A DNA stretch of 64,000 nt, from contig NZ_BMQY01000007.1 in NCBI RefSeq assembly GCF_014648355.1, positions 263,712 to 327,711 on the forward strand. Direction: 5' to 3'. The position numbers were made by a program, and so were the translations under genes. Below are positions 31,602 to 39,865 of the stretch, in pieces (position 1 is the stretch's first letter; each line of letters starts with the position of its first letter). Origin of the DNA: Couchioplanes azureus. GTDB taxonomy: Bacteria; Actinomycetota; Actinomycetes; Mycobacteriales; Micromonosporaceae. Under the pieces are notes generated by a model. The model did not search any database and was not told the DNA's origin. It saw nothing but the letters and a program-made list of their open reading frames with translations.

Positions 31602-32741
31602 TCAGGTGAGCACCACCCGCGGCGGCGCGAAGCCGTTGAACCGGGACGCGTACACGCTCGTGTACGCCCCCGCCGACCCGATCAGCAGTTCGTCGCCCTC
31701 GTGCAGGTCCGCCGAGAGCAGCACGTCGCGCGCGAACGTGTCCTGGCTGTCGCAGGTGGGGCCGGTGAGGTGGTAGCAGCGCCGCAACCGCGTGCCGCGG
31801 GTGTCACGGATCGGGTAGCGCAGCTCGCCGCCGGACTCGAGGACCTCCATGAGGCCGTGGAAGACCCCCAGGTCGGTGTGCGCCCACCAGCCGGACGGGC
31901 GCTCGGCGACGCCGATCACCCGGCAGCGGAAGGTCCCGGCCTCGGCGACCAGGCAGCGGCCCGGCTCGGCGAAGACCTCCACCGGGTACGGCAGCGCGGC
32001 GATCCCCGCGGCGGCGGCGCGACCGAAGTCGGCCAGCGGCGGGACGGGTTCGTCGTAGGCCGCCGGGAAACCGCCGCCGATGTCGACCATCTCGAGCCGT
32101 ACCCCGGCCCGCCGCAGCCGGTCCATCGCGTGGGCCACGTCCTGCAGCGGGCGCCGCAGGGCCGACGGCGCCAGCGACTGCGACCCCATGTGGAAGGTGA
32201 TCCCGTACGGCACCAGCCCCCGTTCGCGCGCCTCCAGCAGCAGCCGGACCGCACCGGTGACGTCGACGCCGAACTTGCCCTCGCTGGGCACGACGCTGTC
32301 CTGGCCGACGGTGGCGAGGCGCGCGTACACCCGGGCGCCGGGGGCCTCGTCGGCCAGCCGGTGCAGTTCCTCCACGGAGTCCACGCTGAACCGGTCGACG
32401 CCGGCGGCCGCCGCGCGGGCCGTCTGCTCCCGCGCCCGGACCGGGTTGCTGAAGATCACCTCGGGGCCGGGGACGCCGATGCCGCCGAGGACGTCGATCT
32501 CGTGCGAGGACGCGACCTCGAAGCCGCACCCGGCGTCGCGCAGCGTCCGTAGCACGCCGGCATGGGTGTTGCACTTGGTGGCGTAGTACGGCCGCACCCC
32601 CGGGAACGCGGCCCGGAACGTCTGCAGCGCCGCGACGATGCGCTCGGCCCGCATCTCCAGCACCGGCCCCGGGCGGGGCTGGGTGATCGGCGCGACCGTC
32701 ATGAGGTGGGGCGATGACTGGCGCAACGGGAGTCCCCTCAC
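31602..32741 (-). CDS. fold-type III PLP decarboxylase (ornithine/lysine/diaminopimelate type)
   Basis: This protein of about 379 residues has an N-terminal alanine-racemase-like barrel, with the PLP lysine in YYATKCNTH, FSNPVRA, FHMGSQ, VDIGGGFP and EPGRCLV. A C-terminal beta domain carries CDSQDTFARD, the CDxxD motif of ornithine decarboxylases, and GAYTSVYASRFNGF. It should decarboxylate a basic amino acid, probably ornithine, giving putrescine. The start is uncertain: GTG at 32741 is preferred, ATG at 32702 is possible, and neither has a good ribosome-binding site. A palindrome TTGGTCCAA lies just upstream. Confidence 0.85.
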   Translation of the reverse strand: MRGLPLRQSSPHLMTVAPITQPRPGPVLEMRAERIVAALQTFRAAFPGVRPYYATKCNTHAGVLRTLRDAGCGFEVASSHEIDVLGGIGVPGPEVIFSNPVRAREQTARAAAAGVDRFSVDSVEELHRLADEAPGARVYARLATVGQDSVVPSEGKFGVDVTGAVRLLLEARERGLVPYGITFHMGSQSLAPSALRRPLQDVAHAMDRLRRAGVRLEMVDIGGGFPAAYDEPVPPLADFGRAAAAGIAALPYPVEVFAEPGRCLVAEAGTFRCRVIGVAERPSGWWAHTDLGVFHGLMEVLESGGELRYPIRDTRGTRLRRCYHLTGPTCDSQDTFARDVLLSADLHEGDELLIGSAGAYTSVYASRFNGFAPPRVVLT

Positions 32742-32834
32742 GCTAAGTATTTGGTCCAATGCGGAGCGTGCGTTACTCAGTATGCCTCGCGGCCGCGGAA
32801 GCGTCGATGACCTGCGCTCATGGAGATCAATGCG

Positions 32835-32845
32835 TGCAAATTGCA
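32835..32845. promoter_or_regulatory. 11-bp palindrome upstream of the decarboxylase
   Basis: TGCAA-A-TTGCA, a perfect palindrome about 95 bases before the decarboxylase start. It may be an operator; support is limited to symmetry and position. Confidence 0.3.
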
Positions 32846-32865
32846 TCCGCGGCGGCCGGAAACGC

Positions 32866-32899
32866 GGTTCGGGGCGCTCCCGAAGAAGCGCCCCGAACC
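32866..32899 (-). terminator. hairpin terminator after XRE-DUF397
   Basis: A perfect 13-bp stem (GGTTCGGGGCGCT) with an 8-base loop lies between the DUF397 stop and the decarboxylase promoter. Confidence 0.75.
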
Positions 32900-33013
32900 C
32901 GTGGTGAACGAGCCTGATCAGGACTCTTTCACCATCTTGAATTAGATCTTGAACCCCCGGGAAGTTGACTTTGAGTATCCACTTCCCATCCGTGAGTACA
33001 GATCGGTAATCTC

Positions 33014-33229
33014 TCAGCGGTTGATATCGAACTCGCCGTTCTGCACCGAGTTCACGAACTCGGTCCAGCGGGCTGGTTCGAAGACGAGAGCGGGACCGGA
33101 AGGGTTCTTGCTGTCGCGTACGGCAACGGCTGTGTCGAGGACTGCGACCTCGACACAGTTGTTGCCGCCGTTTCCGTTGCTGCGACTGCTCTTTTTCCAG
33201 ACGGCAGCGTCGAGATGGTGCGCTGGCAT
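33014..33229 (-). CDS. DUF397 small protein
   Basis: This 71-residue DUF397 protein has the family signature: AVWKKSSRS near the N-terminus, NCVEVA, VAVRDSKNPSGP, and a C-terminal W-x-x-F helix (ARWTEFVNSVQNGEF). I chose the ATG at 33229 because AAGGGG lies about nine bases upstream; GTG at 33238 would sit on top of that site. It follows the XRE gene by 43 bases on the same strand. In streptomycetes DUF397 proteins are encoded beside and partner DUF5753-type XRE regulators (WhiJ/AbaA-like modules). Confidence 0.92.
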   Translation of the reverse strand: MPAHHLDAAVWKKSSRSNGNGGNNCVEVAVLDTAVAVRDSKNPSGPALVFEPARWTEFVNSVQNGEFDINR

Positions 33230-33272
33230 GCCATGCACCCCCCTTCGATATGCGGTTGTGCGTGCCCGCCTC

Positions 33273-34121
33273 CTACGCGCGCAGGAGACTTTCGATCATT
33301 TTGAGGGTCAGGCGCGGATCCAGGGCCCGTGCACTCAACGCCTCGAACTCCGCACGGTAACGTGCGACCTCTGAATGTTGCTCTTCGTAGAGGTCTCCCG
33401 CAAGACCCTCTAGATAAACTACATCCAAATGAGTGGTACCCCGGAACTCCAAAAGCGCAGCTGAACCGCCGAGGAAGGGGTGCTCGCCGGCGTCGAACGG
33501 CAAGATCTGCAGCGTCACGTTGGGTAATTTAGCGACGTCGATGAGATGGCGGAGCTGCTCCTCCATGACCTCGGGGCCGCCCACCGAGCGCCGCACCACC
33601 GACTCGTCGATGATGGCCAGCAGGTCGAGCGGGTTGGCGCCGGTCAGCCGCCCCTGCCGCTTGAGCCGCAGGGCCACCCGGCGGTCGATGTGCTGCGGCG
33701 GGTCCGCCGCCCGGCCGGTGCGCATCAGGGCCCGGATGTACGCCTCGGTCTGCAGCAGCCCGGGCACGATGATCGGAGCCCAGTCGCGCAGGGACGAGGC
33801 ATCTGCCTCCAGCCCGATGAAGCCGCCGGGGCGCATGATGTCGCGGTAGTCCGCCCACCAGGTCTTCTGTCGTGACGAGCGGGCCAGCTCGAGCAGGGCC
33901 TCGCGGTACTGCTCGTCCTCGACGCCGTAGAGCACCAGCAGGTCCCGCACGTCGCGCGGGGTGACGGCGACCCGCGCGGTCTCGATCCGGGTGACCTTGG
34001 CGGCGTGCCATTCAAAATGGCGCGAAACGTTTTCCTGGGTCAGCCCGGCCCGCTCGCGGCACCGTTTCAATTCGGTGCCCAGACGACGTCGGCGCAGCGT
34101 AGGTCCCTCGTCCATGGACAC
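33273..34121 (-). CDS. XRE regulator with DUF5753 domain (WhiJ-like)
   Basis: This 282-residue protein has an N-terminal helix-turn-helix (RRRRLGTELKRCRERAGL, then ENVSRHFEWHAAKVTRIE). A DUF5753 domain follows (TWWADYRDIMRP, WAPIIVPGLLQTEAYIRAL, RLTGANPLDLLAIIDESV, LDVVYLEGLAGDLYEE). Relatives regulate development and antibiotic production together with DUF397 partners. I chose GTG at 34121 because GAGGGAG lies five bases upstream; the protein family normally begins just before the LRRRRLG segment. The GPP34 gene is divergent. Confidence 0.9.
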   Translation of the reverse strand: MSMDEGPTLRRRRLGTELKRCRERAGLTQENVSRHFEWHAAKVTRIETARVAVTPRDVRDLLVLYGVEDEQYREALLELARSSRQKTWWADYRDIMRPGGFIGLEADASSLRDWAPIIVPGLLQTEAYIRALMRTGRAADPPQHIDRRVALRLKRQGRLTGANPLDLLAIIDESVVRRSVGGPEVMEEQLRHLIDVAKLPNVTLQILPFDAGEHPFLGGSAALLEFRGTTHLDVVYLEGLAGDLYEEQHSEVARYRAEFEALSARALDPRLTLKMIESLLRA

Positions 34122-34325
34122 CGTGACTCCCTCGATCTTGGGGTTGTCGTCACTCCGTCCCATCGTCTCATGATCCATTTTGGACGAGCGGGACTGCCGC
34201 GAGTCTAGTACTTCTTGCATTGACCTCGAAGCCAGGTACATGATGCTTCGAACAGCGAGATATCGCCTTCCCCGCGGGTGTTTGCCCGCCGAGGTGTCTC
34301 AGATGTTCGTCTAAGGAGTGGCGGC

Positions 34326-34964
34326 GTGCTGGCTGACCAGTTCTTCCTGATTGCACACGAGGACCGGACCGGCCGGTCGCGTCTGCACCCCCGGGCCACC
34401 GGTCTGGGTCTCGCCGCGGCACTGCTCGGCGAATTGATGCTCGAGGGACGCCTGCGGATCTTCGACGGCGATCTGTACATAGAGAGCCGCCAGCCGCCGC
34501 GGGACTCGCTGTCCCATTCCGTGCTGGAATTGCTCATCGCCCAGCCGCAGCACCGCGAGGTGCGCACCTGGCTCGCCTATCTGTCGCAGGACGCGGCCGA
34601 CCGGGTGGGGGAGCGGCTGATGCGCGTGGGCGCGGTGGAGTCCGTGACCCGGCGCCGGATGCTGAGCACCCAGACCTTCTACATGCCCAACAACGAGGCC
34701 CAGCGCAACGCCGCGGCGTGGGCGCCGATGCGGCTCGCCAACATCATGGTCCGCGGCCTGCAGATGTCGGTGAGCGACCGGCTGCTCGCCGGCCTGGTCG
34801 TCGCGACCGGCCTGACCCGCCACGTCCTGTGGGACTTCGAGGTGCACCGCCACGCCCTGACCCAGCTCCCCACCGCCATCGGCACCCTGCCGGAGGACTT
34901 CCGCCAGTTGATCGAGCAGACCGAGGCGTCCGTCGGCTCGGTGCTCGCCGTCGGCCGCAGGTGA
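34326..34964 (+). CDS. GPP34 (GOLPH3-like) family protein
   Basis: This 212-residue protein shows the GPP34 layout: LADQFFLIAHED at the N-terminus, GLGLAAALLGELMLEGRLRIFDG, VLELLIA, and a C-terminal helical part with LLAGLVVATGL. In eukaryotes GOLPH3 binds phosphoinositide membranes. In actinobacteria these proteins are numerous and of unsettled role. GTG at 34326 is the start, with AAGGAG eight bases before it. It is divergent from the XRE gene; the APC permease follows 62 bases later on the same strand. Confidence 0.85.
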   Translation: MLADQFFLIAHEDRTGRSRLHPRATGLGLAAALLGELMLEGRLRIFDGDLYIESRQPPRDSLSHSVLELLIAQPQHREVRTWLAYLSQDAADRVGERLMRVGAVESVTRRRMLSTQTFYMPNNEAQRNAAAWAPMRLANIMVRGLQMSVSDRLLAGLVVATGLTRHVLWDFEVHRHALTQLPTAIGTLPEDFRQLIEQTEASVGSVLAVGRR

Positions 34965-35026
34965 GTGCCGTCGGCCGTCACCACCGCCGGCGGGACAACA
35001 TCGATCAATGGGCTGGGAGGCTCTTG

Positions 35027-36850
35027 ATGGCGCGTGACATGACCGAGCCCGACATCGTGTCCACCGCCCTGGCGCGAAACCGGCTCGGCGTTCCCTCGGT
35101 GGTCTTCTTCGGGGTGGCGGGCGCCGCCCCGCTGACCGTCGTCATCGGGGCCATCACGACGATCTACGCGGTCGTCGGCAACACCGCCGTGCCGGTGGTC
35201 TACCTGGTCGTCGCGGGCATCCTGTCCATCTTCACGGTCGGTTTCGTCGCGATGAGCCGGCACATCGTCAACAGCGGGGCGTTCTACTCGTACATCAGCC
35301 ACGGGCTGGGCCGCATCCCCGGCGTCGGCGCGGCGTTCGTGGCGCTGCCGGCGTACGCGCTGATGCAGATCGGTCTCTTCGGCCTCTTCGGCGTCGTCGC
35401 GTCCGGGGTGCTGGACGGGCTGGGCCTGCAGGTCGGCTGGTTCACCTGCGCCATCGCCGCCTGGGTGCTGGTCGCCGTGCTCGGCCTGCTCTGGGTCGAC
35501 CTCAGCGGCAAGGTGCTCGCCGTGCTGCTGATCGCCGAGATCGTCATCGTGCTCGTCTACGACGTCGTGATGGTGGCCAACCCGGCCGGCGGATCGGTGT
35601 CCTTCTCGACGCTGGCGCCGGCGCAGGTCTTCACCCCCGAGGTCGCGGCCATGATGGTGCTCGCCATCGGCGGCTTCGTCGGCTTCGAGGCGACCGTCGT
35701 GCTCTCCGAGGAGGCCAAGGACCCCCGCCGCACGATCGCCCGCGCCACCCACTGGGCCGTCATCCTCGCCGGGCTGCTGTGCGGGCTGTCGGCCTGGGCC
35801 ATGTCCGTGGGGGCGGGGCCCGGCAACATCGTGGCGGCCGCCCGGGCGGAGCAGACCGACCTGGTCTTCGCTCTGGTCGGCCCGCACCTGCCGGAGGCGC
35901 TCGTCAACCTCGGCTACGTGCTCTTCATGACCAGCATCTTCGCCGCCCTGCTGGCCTTCCACGCGGCGGTGGCGCGCTACCAGTTCGCGCTCGGCCGCGA
36001 GGGCGTGCTGCCGCGCACGTGGGGATACACCCACCCGCGCACCGGCGCGCCGATCGTCGGCTCGCTGTCGCAGAGCCTGCTCGCGCTCGGCGTGCTCGTC
36101 GTCTACCGGGTCACCGGCGCCGATCCGCTGGTCTACCTCTTCGCCTGGCTCACCGTCGTGGGCGGGCTGGGCGTGCTCATCCTCATGTGGAGCGCCTCGG
36201 CCGCGGTGATCGCGTTCTTCCTGCGGCACCGGCACCAGGAGAACGTGTGGCGCGGCCAGGTGTCGCCGATCATCGCCTTCCTGTTGCTGAGCATCATCCT
36301 GTTCGCGACCGTCTACGGCCTGGGTGACCTGTTGCAGGTGGAGGCCGGCTCGATCTTCCACTGGCTCTTCCCGACGGGCTACGCCGTCTGCGCCGTCCTC
36401 GGCTTCGTCTGGGCGGTCGTCATGCGCGCGGCGCGCCCCGAGGTGTACGCGGCCATCGGCCGCGGCGCGGACAGCGGCTTCGTCGCCGACGCGCCCCGCC
36501 TCAAGGGCTCGCACACCGAGCCGATCAGCGCCCGCGCGATGCTCGCCGCCGGTGCCACGCCCCGCGAGGCCCCGAGCGAGCCGTCCCCGGACTGGGACGC
36601 CCCGACCGAGGCGTCCGCACCCTGGTCCATCCCGTCCCAGCCGTCCGCGCCCTGGGACGAGCAGTCCTCCTCGAACTGGCCGGGCCCCGCGGAGCCGCCG
36701 CCCTGGCCACCCTCGCCCGAGCAGCCGCCGCCGTGGCGGACCCCGCCCGGACCGTCGGCGTCCTGGGACGCCCCGCCCGGGCACCGGCGCTGGGAAACCC
36801 CGCCCGAACAACCGTGGGAGACCCCACCCGAGCCGTCCCGGTGGAAGTAG
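35027..36850 (+). CDS. APC-family amino-acid permease with Pro/Trp-rich cytoplasmic tail
   Basis: This 607-residue transporter has about twelve helices in the first 485 residues and APC motifs: GVAGAAPLTVVIGAI in helix 1, GGFVGFEATVVLSEEAKDPRRTI in helix 6 and the following loop. It should import an amino acid or amine in exchange with ions. The ATG at 35027 follows GGGAGG at six bases. The last 91 residues (517-607) are disordered and rich in Pro, Ser and Glu, with ten Trp spaced 8 to 10 residues apart (PDW, APW, APW, SNW, PPW and so on). That tail is unusual for the family and would face the cytoplasm. Confidence 0.88.
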   Translation: MARDMTEPDIVSTALARNRLGVPSVVFFGVAGAAPLTVVIGAITTIYAVVGNTAVPVVYLVVAGILSIFTVGFVAMSRHIVNSGAFYSYISHGLGRIPGVGAAFVALPAYALMQIGLFGLFGVVASGVLDGLGLQVGWFTCAIAAWVLVAVLGLLWVDLSGKVLAVLLIAEIVIVLVYDVVMVANPAGGSVSFSTLAPAQVFTPEVAAMMVLAIGGFVGFEATVVLSEEAKDPRRTIARATHWAVILAGLLCGLSAWAMSVGAGPGNIVAAARAEQTDLVFALVGPHLPEALVNLGYVLFMTSIFAALLAFHAAVARYQFALGREGVLPRTWGYTHPRTGAPIVGSLSQSLLALGVLVVYRVTGADPLVYLFAWLTVVGGLGVLILMWSASAAVIAFFLRHRHQENVWRGQVSPIIAFLLLSIILFATVYGLGDLLQVEAGSIFHWLFPTGYAVCAVLGFVWAVVMRAARPEVYAAIGRGADSGFVADAPRLKGSHTEPISARAMLAAGATPREAPSEPSPDWDAPTEASAPWSIPSQPSAPWDEQSSSNWPGPAEPPPWPPSPEQPPPWRTPPGPSASWDAPPGHRRWETPPEQPWETPPEPSRWK

Positions 36851-36940
36851 CCCACCGGGCGAACCATCACGACCGGAACCAGCCCACCCCACAGAACGCG
36901 CCGAAACCGCCCGCCGATCCCGGAAGGAAAGGAGGTCACG

Positions 36941-37000
36941 ATGCCGGCCGGACCGTCAGCCCCCCAAGAGCGCGATCCGGTGCGAAGCGGCGGGCGGTGA
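36941..37000 (+). CDS. possible 19-residue small ORF with near-perfect ribosome-binding site
   Basis: GAAAGGAGGT, a ten-base match to the actinobacterial 16S 3' end, stands five bases before an ATG that opens a 19-codon frame (MPAGPSAPQERDPVRSGGR). It lies 90 bases after the APC permease stop, on the same strand, and ends just before the convergent acyltransferase-like gene. The peptide is polar with no leader-peptide or membrane pattern. It may be a translated small protein, a remnant of a longer gene, or chance. Confidence 0.3.
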   Translation: MPAGPSAPQERDPVRSGGR

Positions 37001-37009
37001 CGGCGTGGC

Positions 37010-37561
37010 TCAGGCCGCCTGCGGGAAGCGGTAGAGCCAGAACTGCTGCGCGTCCATCATCTCGGCCTCGCAGTTGCCGGAGAGGCGTTGCAGCATCAGC
37101 CGGATGACCCGGCTCATCTTGCGCTTGTCGTCGTTGTGCCGGCAGAAGTCCAGGCCGATGATGCCGTTCTGCGCGGCGGCGATCAGATACATCGCCTCGA
37201 CCAGGTCGGAGAACGACGAGGCGGCGCGCCCGCCGGGCAGCACGGCGACGAATCCGCAGTACCAGATCTTGCGCTGGGCGTAGAGGTCCGGCCAGCGCCG
37301 CTCGAAATACTGCGGTGAGATCAACGGCATGGCGTCCAGCTCGTTGGTGTACGTGGACAGTCCGCACAGCGTGCCCTCGTCGTCGAGGCTCAGATACTTC
37401 TGCACCCGGCCGTCGCGCATGACGTCCTCGAACTCGTGACGGAACATCAGATGGCGCTGGACCGCCAGGGCGTTCAGGCCGCGGAACGACTCCTCGTACA
37501 TCTTCCACGCGGTCTCGATGAGCTCGTCGTCGGTGATCTGCTCGACAACCTTGATAACCAT
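37010..37561 (-). CDS. acyltransferase-like protein (GNAT fold, LuxI/FeeM-type suspected)
   Basis: This soluble 183-residue protein has ELIETAWKMYEESFRGLN at the start, GLSTYTNELDAMPLISPQYFERRWP in the middle, and IWYCGFVAVLPGGRAASSFSDLVEAM. The conserved-looking 'WPDLY...KIWYCGFVAV...' strand followed by helices recalls N-acyl-amino-acid or autoinducer-synthase type acyltransferases. I cannot confirm a catalytic motif. ATG at 37561 is the start. It is a single gene. A second reading is a plain GNAT with an unknown acceptor. Confidence 0.5.
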   Translation of the reverse strand: MVIKVVEQITDDELIETAWKMYEESFRGLNALAVQRHLMFRHEFEDVMRDGRVQKYLSLDDEGTLCGLSTYTNELDAMPLISPQYFERRWPDLYAQRKIWYCGFVAVLPGGRAASSFSDLVEAMYLIAAAQNGIIGLDFCRHNDDKRKMSRVIRLMLQRLSGNCEAEMMDAQQFWLYRFPQAA

Positions 37562-37919
37562 GCGACGCTCCCCGGAGTCATGGCGCTCAAGCCGATCGAT
37601 GGCCTTTCCTGACCACAGCGTACGGAGCGTATTTGACGGATTACAAGGCGTGATTCATGCCAAGGTCAACGTGTCCTGAAATGACAATTTCCGGTGCTCA
37701 GTCGGGCCGGAGCGGCCTTGTTCCCGCTGGTCGAGGCGGGGCAAGCGATCGAGGGCTCGGGCCGCATATCCGGCACCGGTCCGGGTGGAGGTGATGTTCA
37801 CGACTTCGAGTTCAGGACTCGTGACCGCTTTGGATCAGGCGTTTCCCGGCCCGGCCGCCGACGCATCGACATTGGACGATAGGGTGTGGCTCCGAGTGCG
37901 AGCCGGAGGCCTGTCGACG
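37562..37919. other. 358-base divergent intergenic region
   Basis: The region separates the divergent acyltransferase-like and peptidase genes. It is more AT-rich between 37610 and 37700 (TTTGACGGATTACAAGG, CAATTTCCGG), as expected for promoters. TAGGGT at 37880-37885 could be a -10 for the peptidase. In-frame codons upstream of the peptidase (from 37785) are not supported, because they precede the signal peptide. No RNA or repeat is recognised. Confidence 0.4.
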
Positions 37920-39809
37920 ATGCGAACTTCCCGGGGTGGGGCGCGGCTGCTCGCCGCCGCCTGCGCCGTCATCACCGTTCTCTGCCCGGCGGCCACGGCC
38001 ACCGCCGCGCCGCCGTCCCCGCCGCCCGCCGGACCCGGCGGCACCGAGCCCGTCTACGACTACGCCCAGGCCATCCGCGAGCGGGTGTGGGTGCAGGTGC
38101 CGGTCGACAGCGACGCCGACGGACGGCCCGACCGCGTCGCGGTGCGCATCATCCGGCCGCGGGAGACCGGCGAGACCGGGAAGATCCCGGTGATCTTCCA
38201 GCCGAGTCCCTACTACGCCGGGCTCAACGACGTACCCAACCACGACGACATCGACCGCGGCGGCGCCGCGGCTCACCGCAGCGCGAGCGCCGGCGCGGAC
38301 CGCGCGGCGGAGACCGTCGTCTTCTCCGGCTACCTCGACAACTACTTCGTGCCCCGCGGCTATGCGGTCGTCTTCGCCGACAGCCTCGGCACCGGCGGCT
38401 CGACCGGCTGCCCGACCTCCGGCGGTCGCAACGAGACGCTCGGCATGAAGGCCGTGATCGACTGGCTCAACGGGCGCGCCCCGGGCTTCGACGAGTCCGG
38501 CGCCCCGGCCCGCGCCTCGTGGTCCACGGGGCGCACCGGCATGATCGGTGTGTCGTACAACGGCACCCTGCCCAACGCGGTGGCCGCGACCGGCGTGCGC
38601 GGCCTGGAGACGATCGTCCCGATCGCCGCCATCTCCCGCTGGTACGACTACTACCGCGCCAACGGCGGCGTGGTGGCGCCCGGCGGTTTCCAGGGCGAGG
38701 ACACCGACGTCCTGGCCAAGGCGGTGCTCACCCGGGAGAACCCCGAGGCCTGCGCCGGCGTGATGGCCGGCCTCGAGCGCGCGCAGGACCGCGAGACCGG
38801 CGACTACAGCCGCTTCTGGGCGGAGCGCGACTACCTCCGCGACGCCGCCCGGGTACGCGCCAGCGTGCTGCTGGTGCACGGTCTGCACGACGACAACGTC
38901 CGCACCCAGCAGGCGGGCCAGTGGTGGGACGCCCTCGCCCGCCGCGGCGTGCCCCGCAAGATCTGGCTGCACCAGGCCGGCCACACCGACCCGTTCCACG
39001 TCCGCCGCGACGCCTGGCTCGCCACCCTGCACCGCTGGTTCGACCAGTGGCTCTACCGGATCGACACCGGCATCATGCGCGAGCCGATGGCCGACGTGGA
39101 GGTCGCGCCCGGCCAGTGGCGCACGGCCACGACCTGGCCGGTCCCCGGCGCCGCACGCACGGCCCTCGCCCTCGGCGGCCCCGCCACGGACGGCCGCCCG
39201 GGCACCCTGCGGCCCTGGCCGGCGCCGGCCGGAGCCCGGCAGACGTTCGTGGACGACCCCTCGCGCACCGCCGAGGACCTGGTGGCGCAGGAGCTCGCCG
39301 CCGACCCGAACCGGCTGTCCTATCTGTCCGCGCCGCTGGAGAAGGAGACGCGCCTCTCCGGCACCCCCGAGGTCACGCTCCGCGCCGACCTCGCCGGCAA
39401 GTCGCCGTACCTGACGGCGCTGCTGGTCGACTACGGCACGGCCGACCGCTTCGCGGGCGTCCGGACGGTGCCCGGCCAGGACTGCGTCGGCCCCGGCATC
39501 CCGGAGGACCCGGGCTGTTTCCACCGCCGCGCGTACGTGACCGAGCAGACCCCGTTCGAGATCGTCAGCCACGGCTGGCTCGACGTGCGCAACCGCCTGT
39601 CGGCCTCGCACAGCACGCCGATCGTGGCGGGCAAGCCCTACACGTTCCGCTGGAACCTGCAGACCCAGGACCACGTGTTCGCCCCCGGCCACCGCATCGG
39701 CCTCGTCCTGATCTCGACGGACCGCGACCACACCCTGCGCTACCCCGCCGGCACCGAGGTCGGCGTCCGCCTGGGCGTCTCCAAGGTGCTCCTGCCCCTG
39801 GTGGGCTGA
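37920..39809 (+). CDS. secreted Xaa-Pro dipeptidyl-peptidase (S15 family)
   Basis: This 629-residue exported serine peptidase has a signal peptide (about residues 1-32, ATATAAP). An alpha/beta-hydrolase domain follows, with nucleophile Ser in GMIGVSYNGTLPN (GxSYxG), Asp in LLVHGLHDDNV and His in LHQAGHTDPFH. A C-terminal jelly-roll domain (FEIVSHGWLDVRNR, FAPGHRIGLVLISTD) completes the S15 layout. It would release X-Pro dipeptides outside the cell. I chose the ATG at 37920 because it starts the signal peptide and GGAGG lies ten bases upstream. Confidence 0.9.
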   Translation: MRTSRGGARLLAAACAVITVLCPAATATAAPPSPPPAGPGGTEPVYDYAQAIRERVWVQVPVDSDADGRPDRVAVRIIRPRETGETGKIPVIFQPSPYYAGLNDVPNHDDIDRGGAAAHRSASAGADRAAETVVFSGYLDNYFVPRGYAVVFADSLGTGGSTGCPTSGGRNETLGMKAVIDWLNGRAPGFDESGAPARASWSTGRTGMIGVSYNGTLPNAVAATGVRGLETIVPIAAISRWYDYYRANGGVVAPGGFQGEDTDVLAKAVLTRENPEACAGVMAGLERAQDRETGDYSRFWAERDYLRDAARVRASVLLVHGLHDDNVRTQQAGQWWDALARRGVPRKIWLHQAGHTDPFHVRRDAWLATLHRWFDQWLYRIDTGIMREPMADVEVAPGQWRTATTWPVPGAARTALALGGPATDGRPGTLRPWPAPAGARQTFVDDPSRTAEDLVAQELAADPNRLSYLSAPLEKETRLSGTPEVTLRADLAGKSPYLTALLVDYGTADRFAGVRTVPGQDCVGPGIPEDPGCFHRRAYVTEQTPFEIVSHGWLDVRNRLSASHSTPIVAGKPYTFRWNLQTQDHVFAPGHRIGLVLISTDRDHTLRYPAGTEVGVRLGVSKVLLPLVG

Positions 39810-39823
39810 CCCGCCGCTCCGCC

Positions 39824-39846
39824 GCGCCGTCTCTTCCGGACGGCGC
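39824..39846. terminator. hairpin between convergent genes
   Basis: An 8-bp perfect stem (GCGCCGTC) with a 7-base loop, 15 bases after the peptidase stop and 20 from the acetyltransferase stop; it may serve both. Confidence 0.6.
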
Positions 39847-39865
39847 AGCGGGCTGCGGCGGGTGA

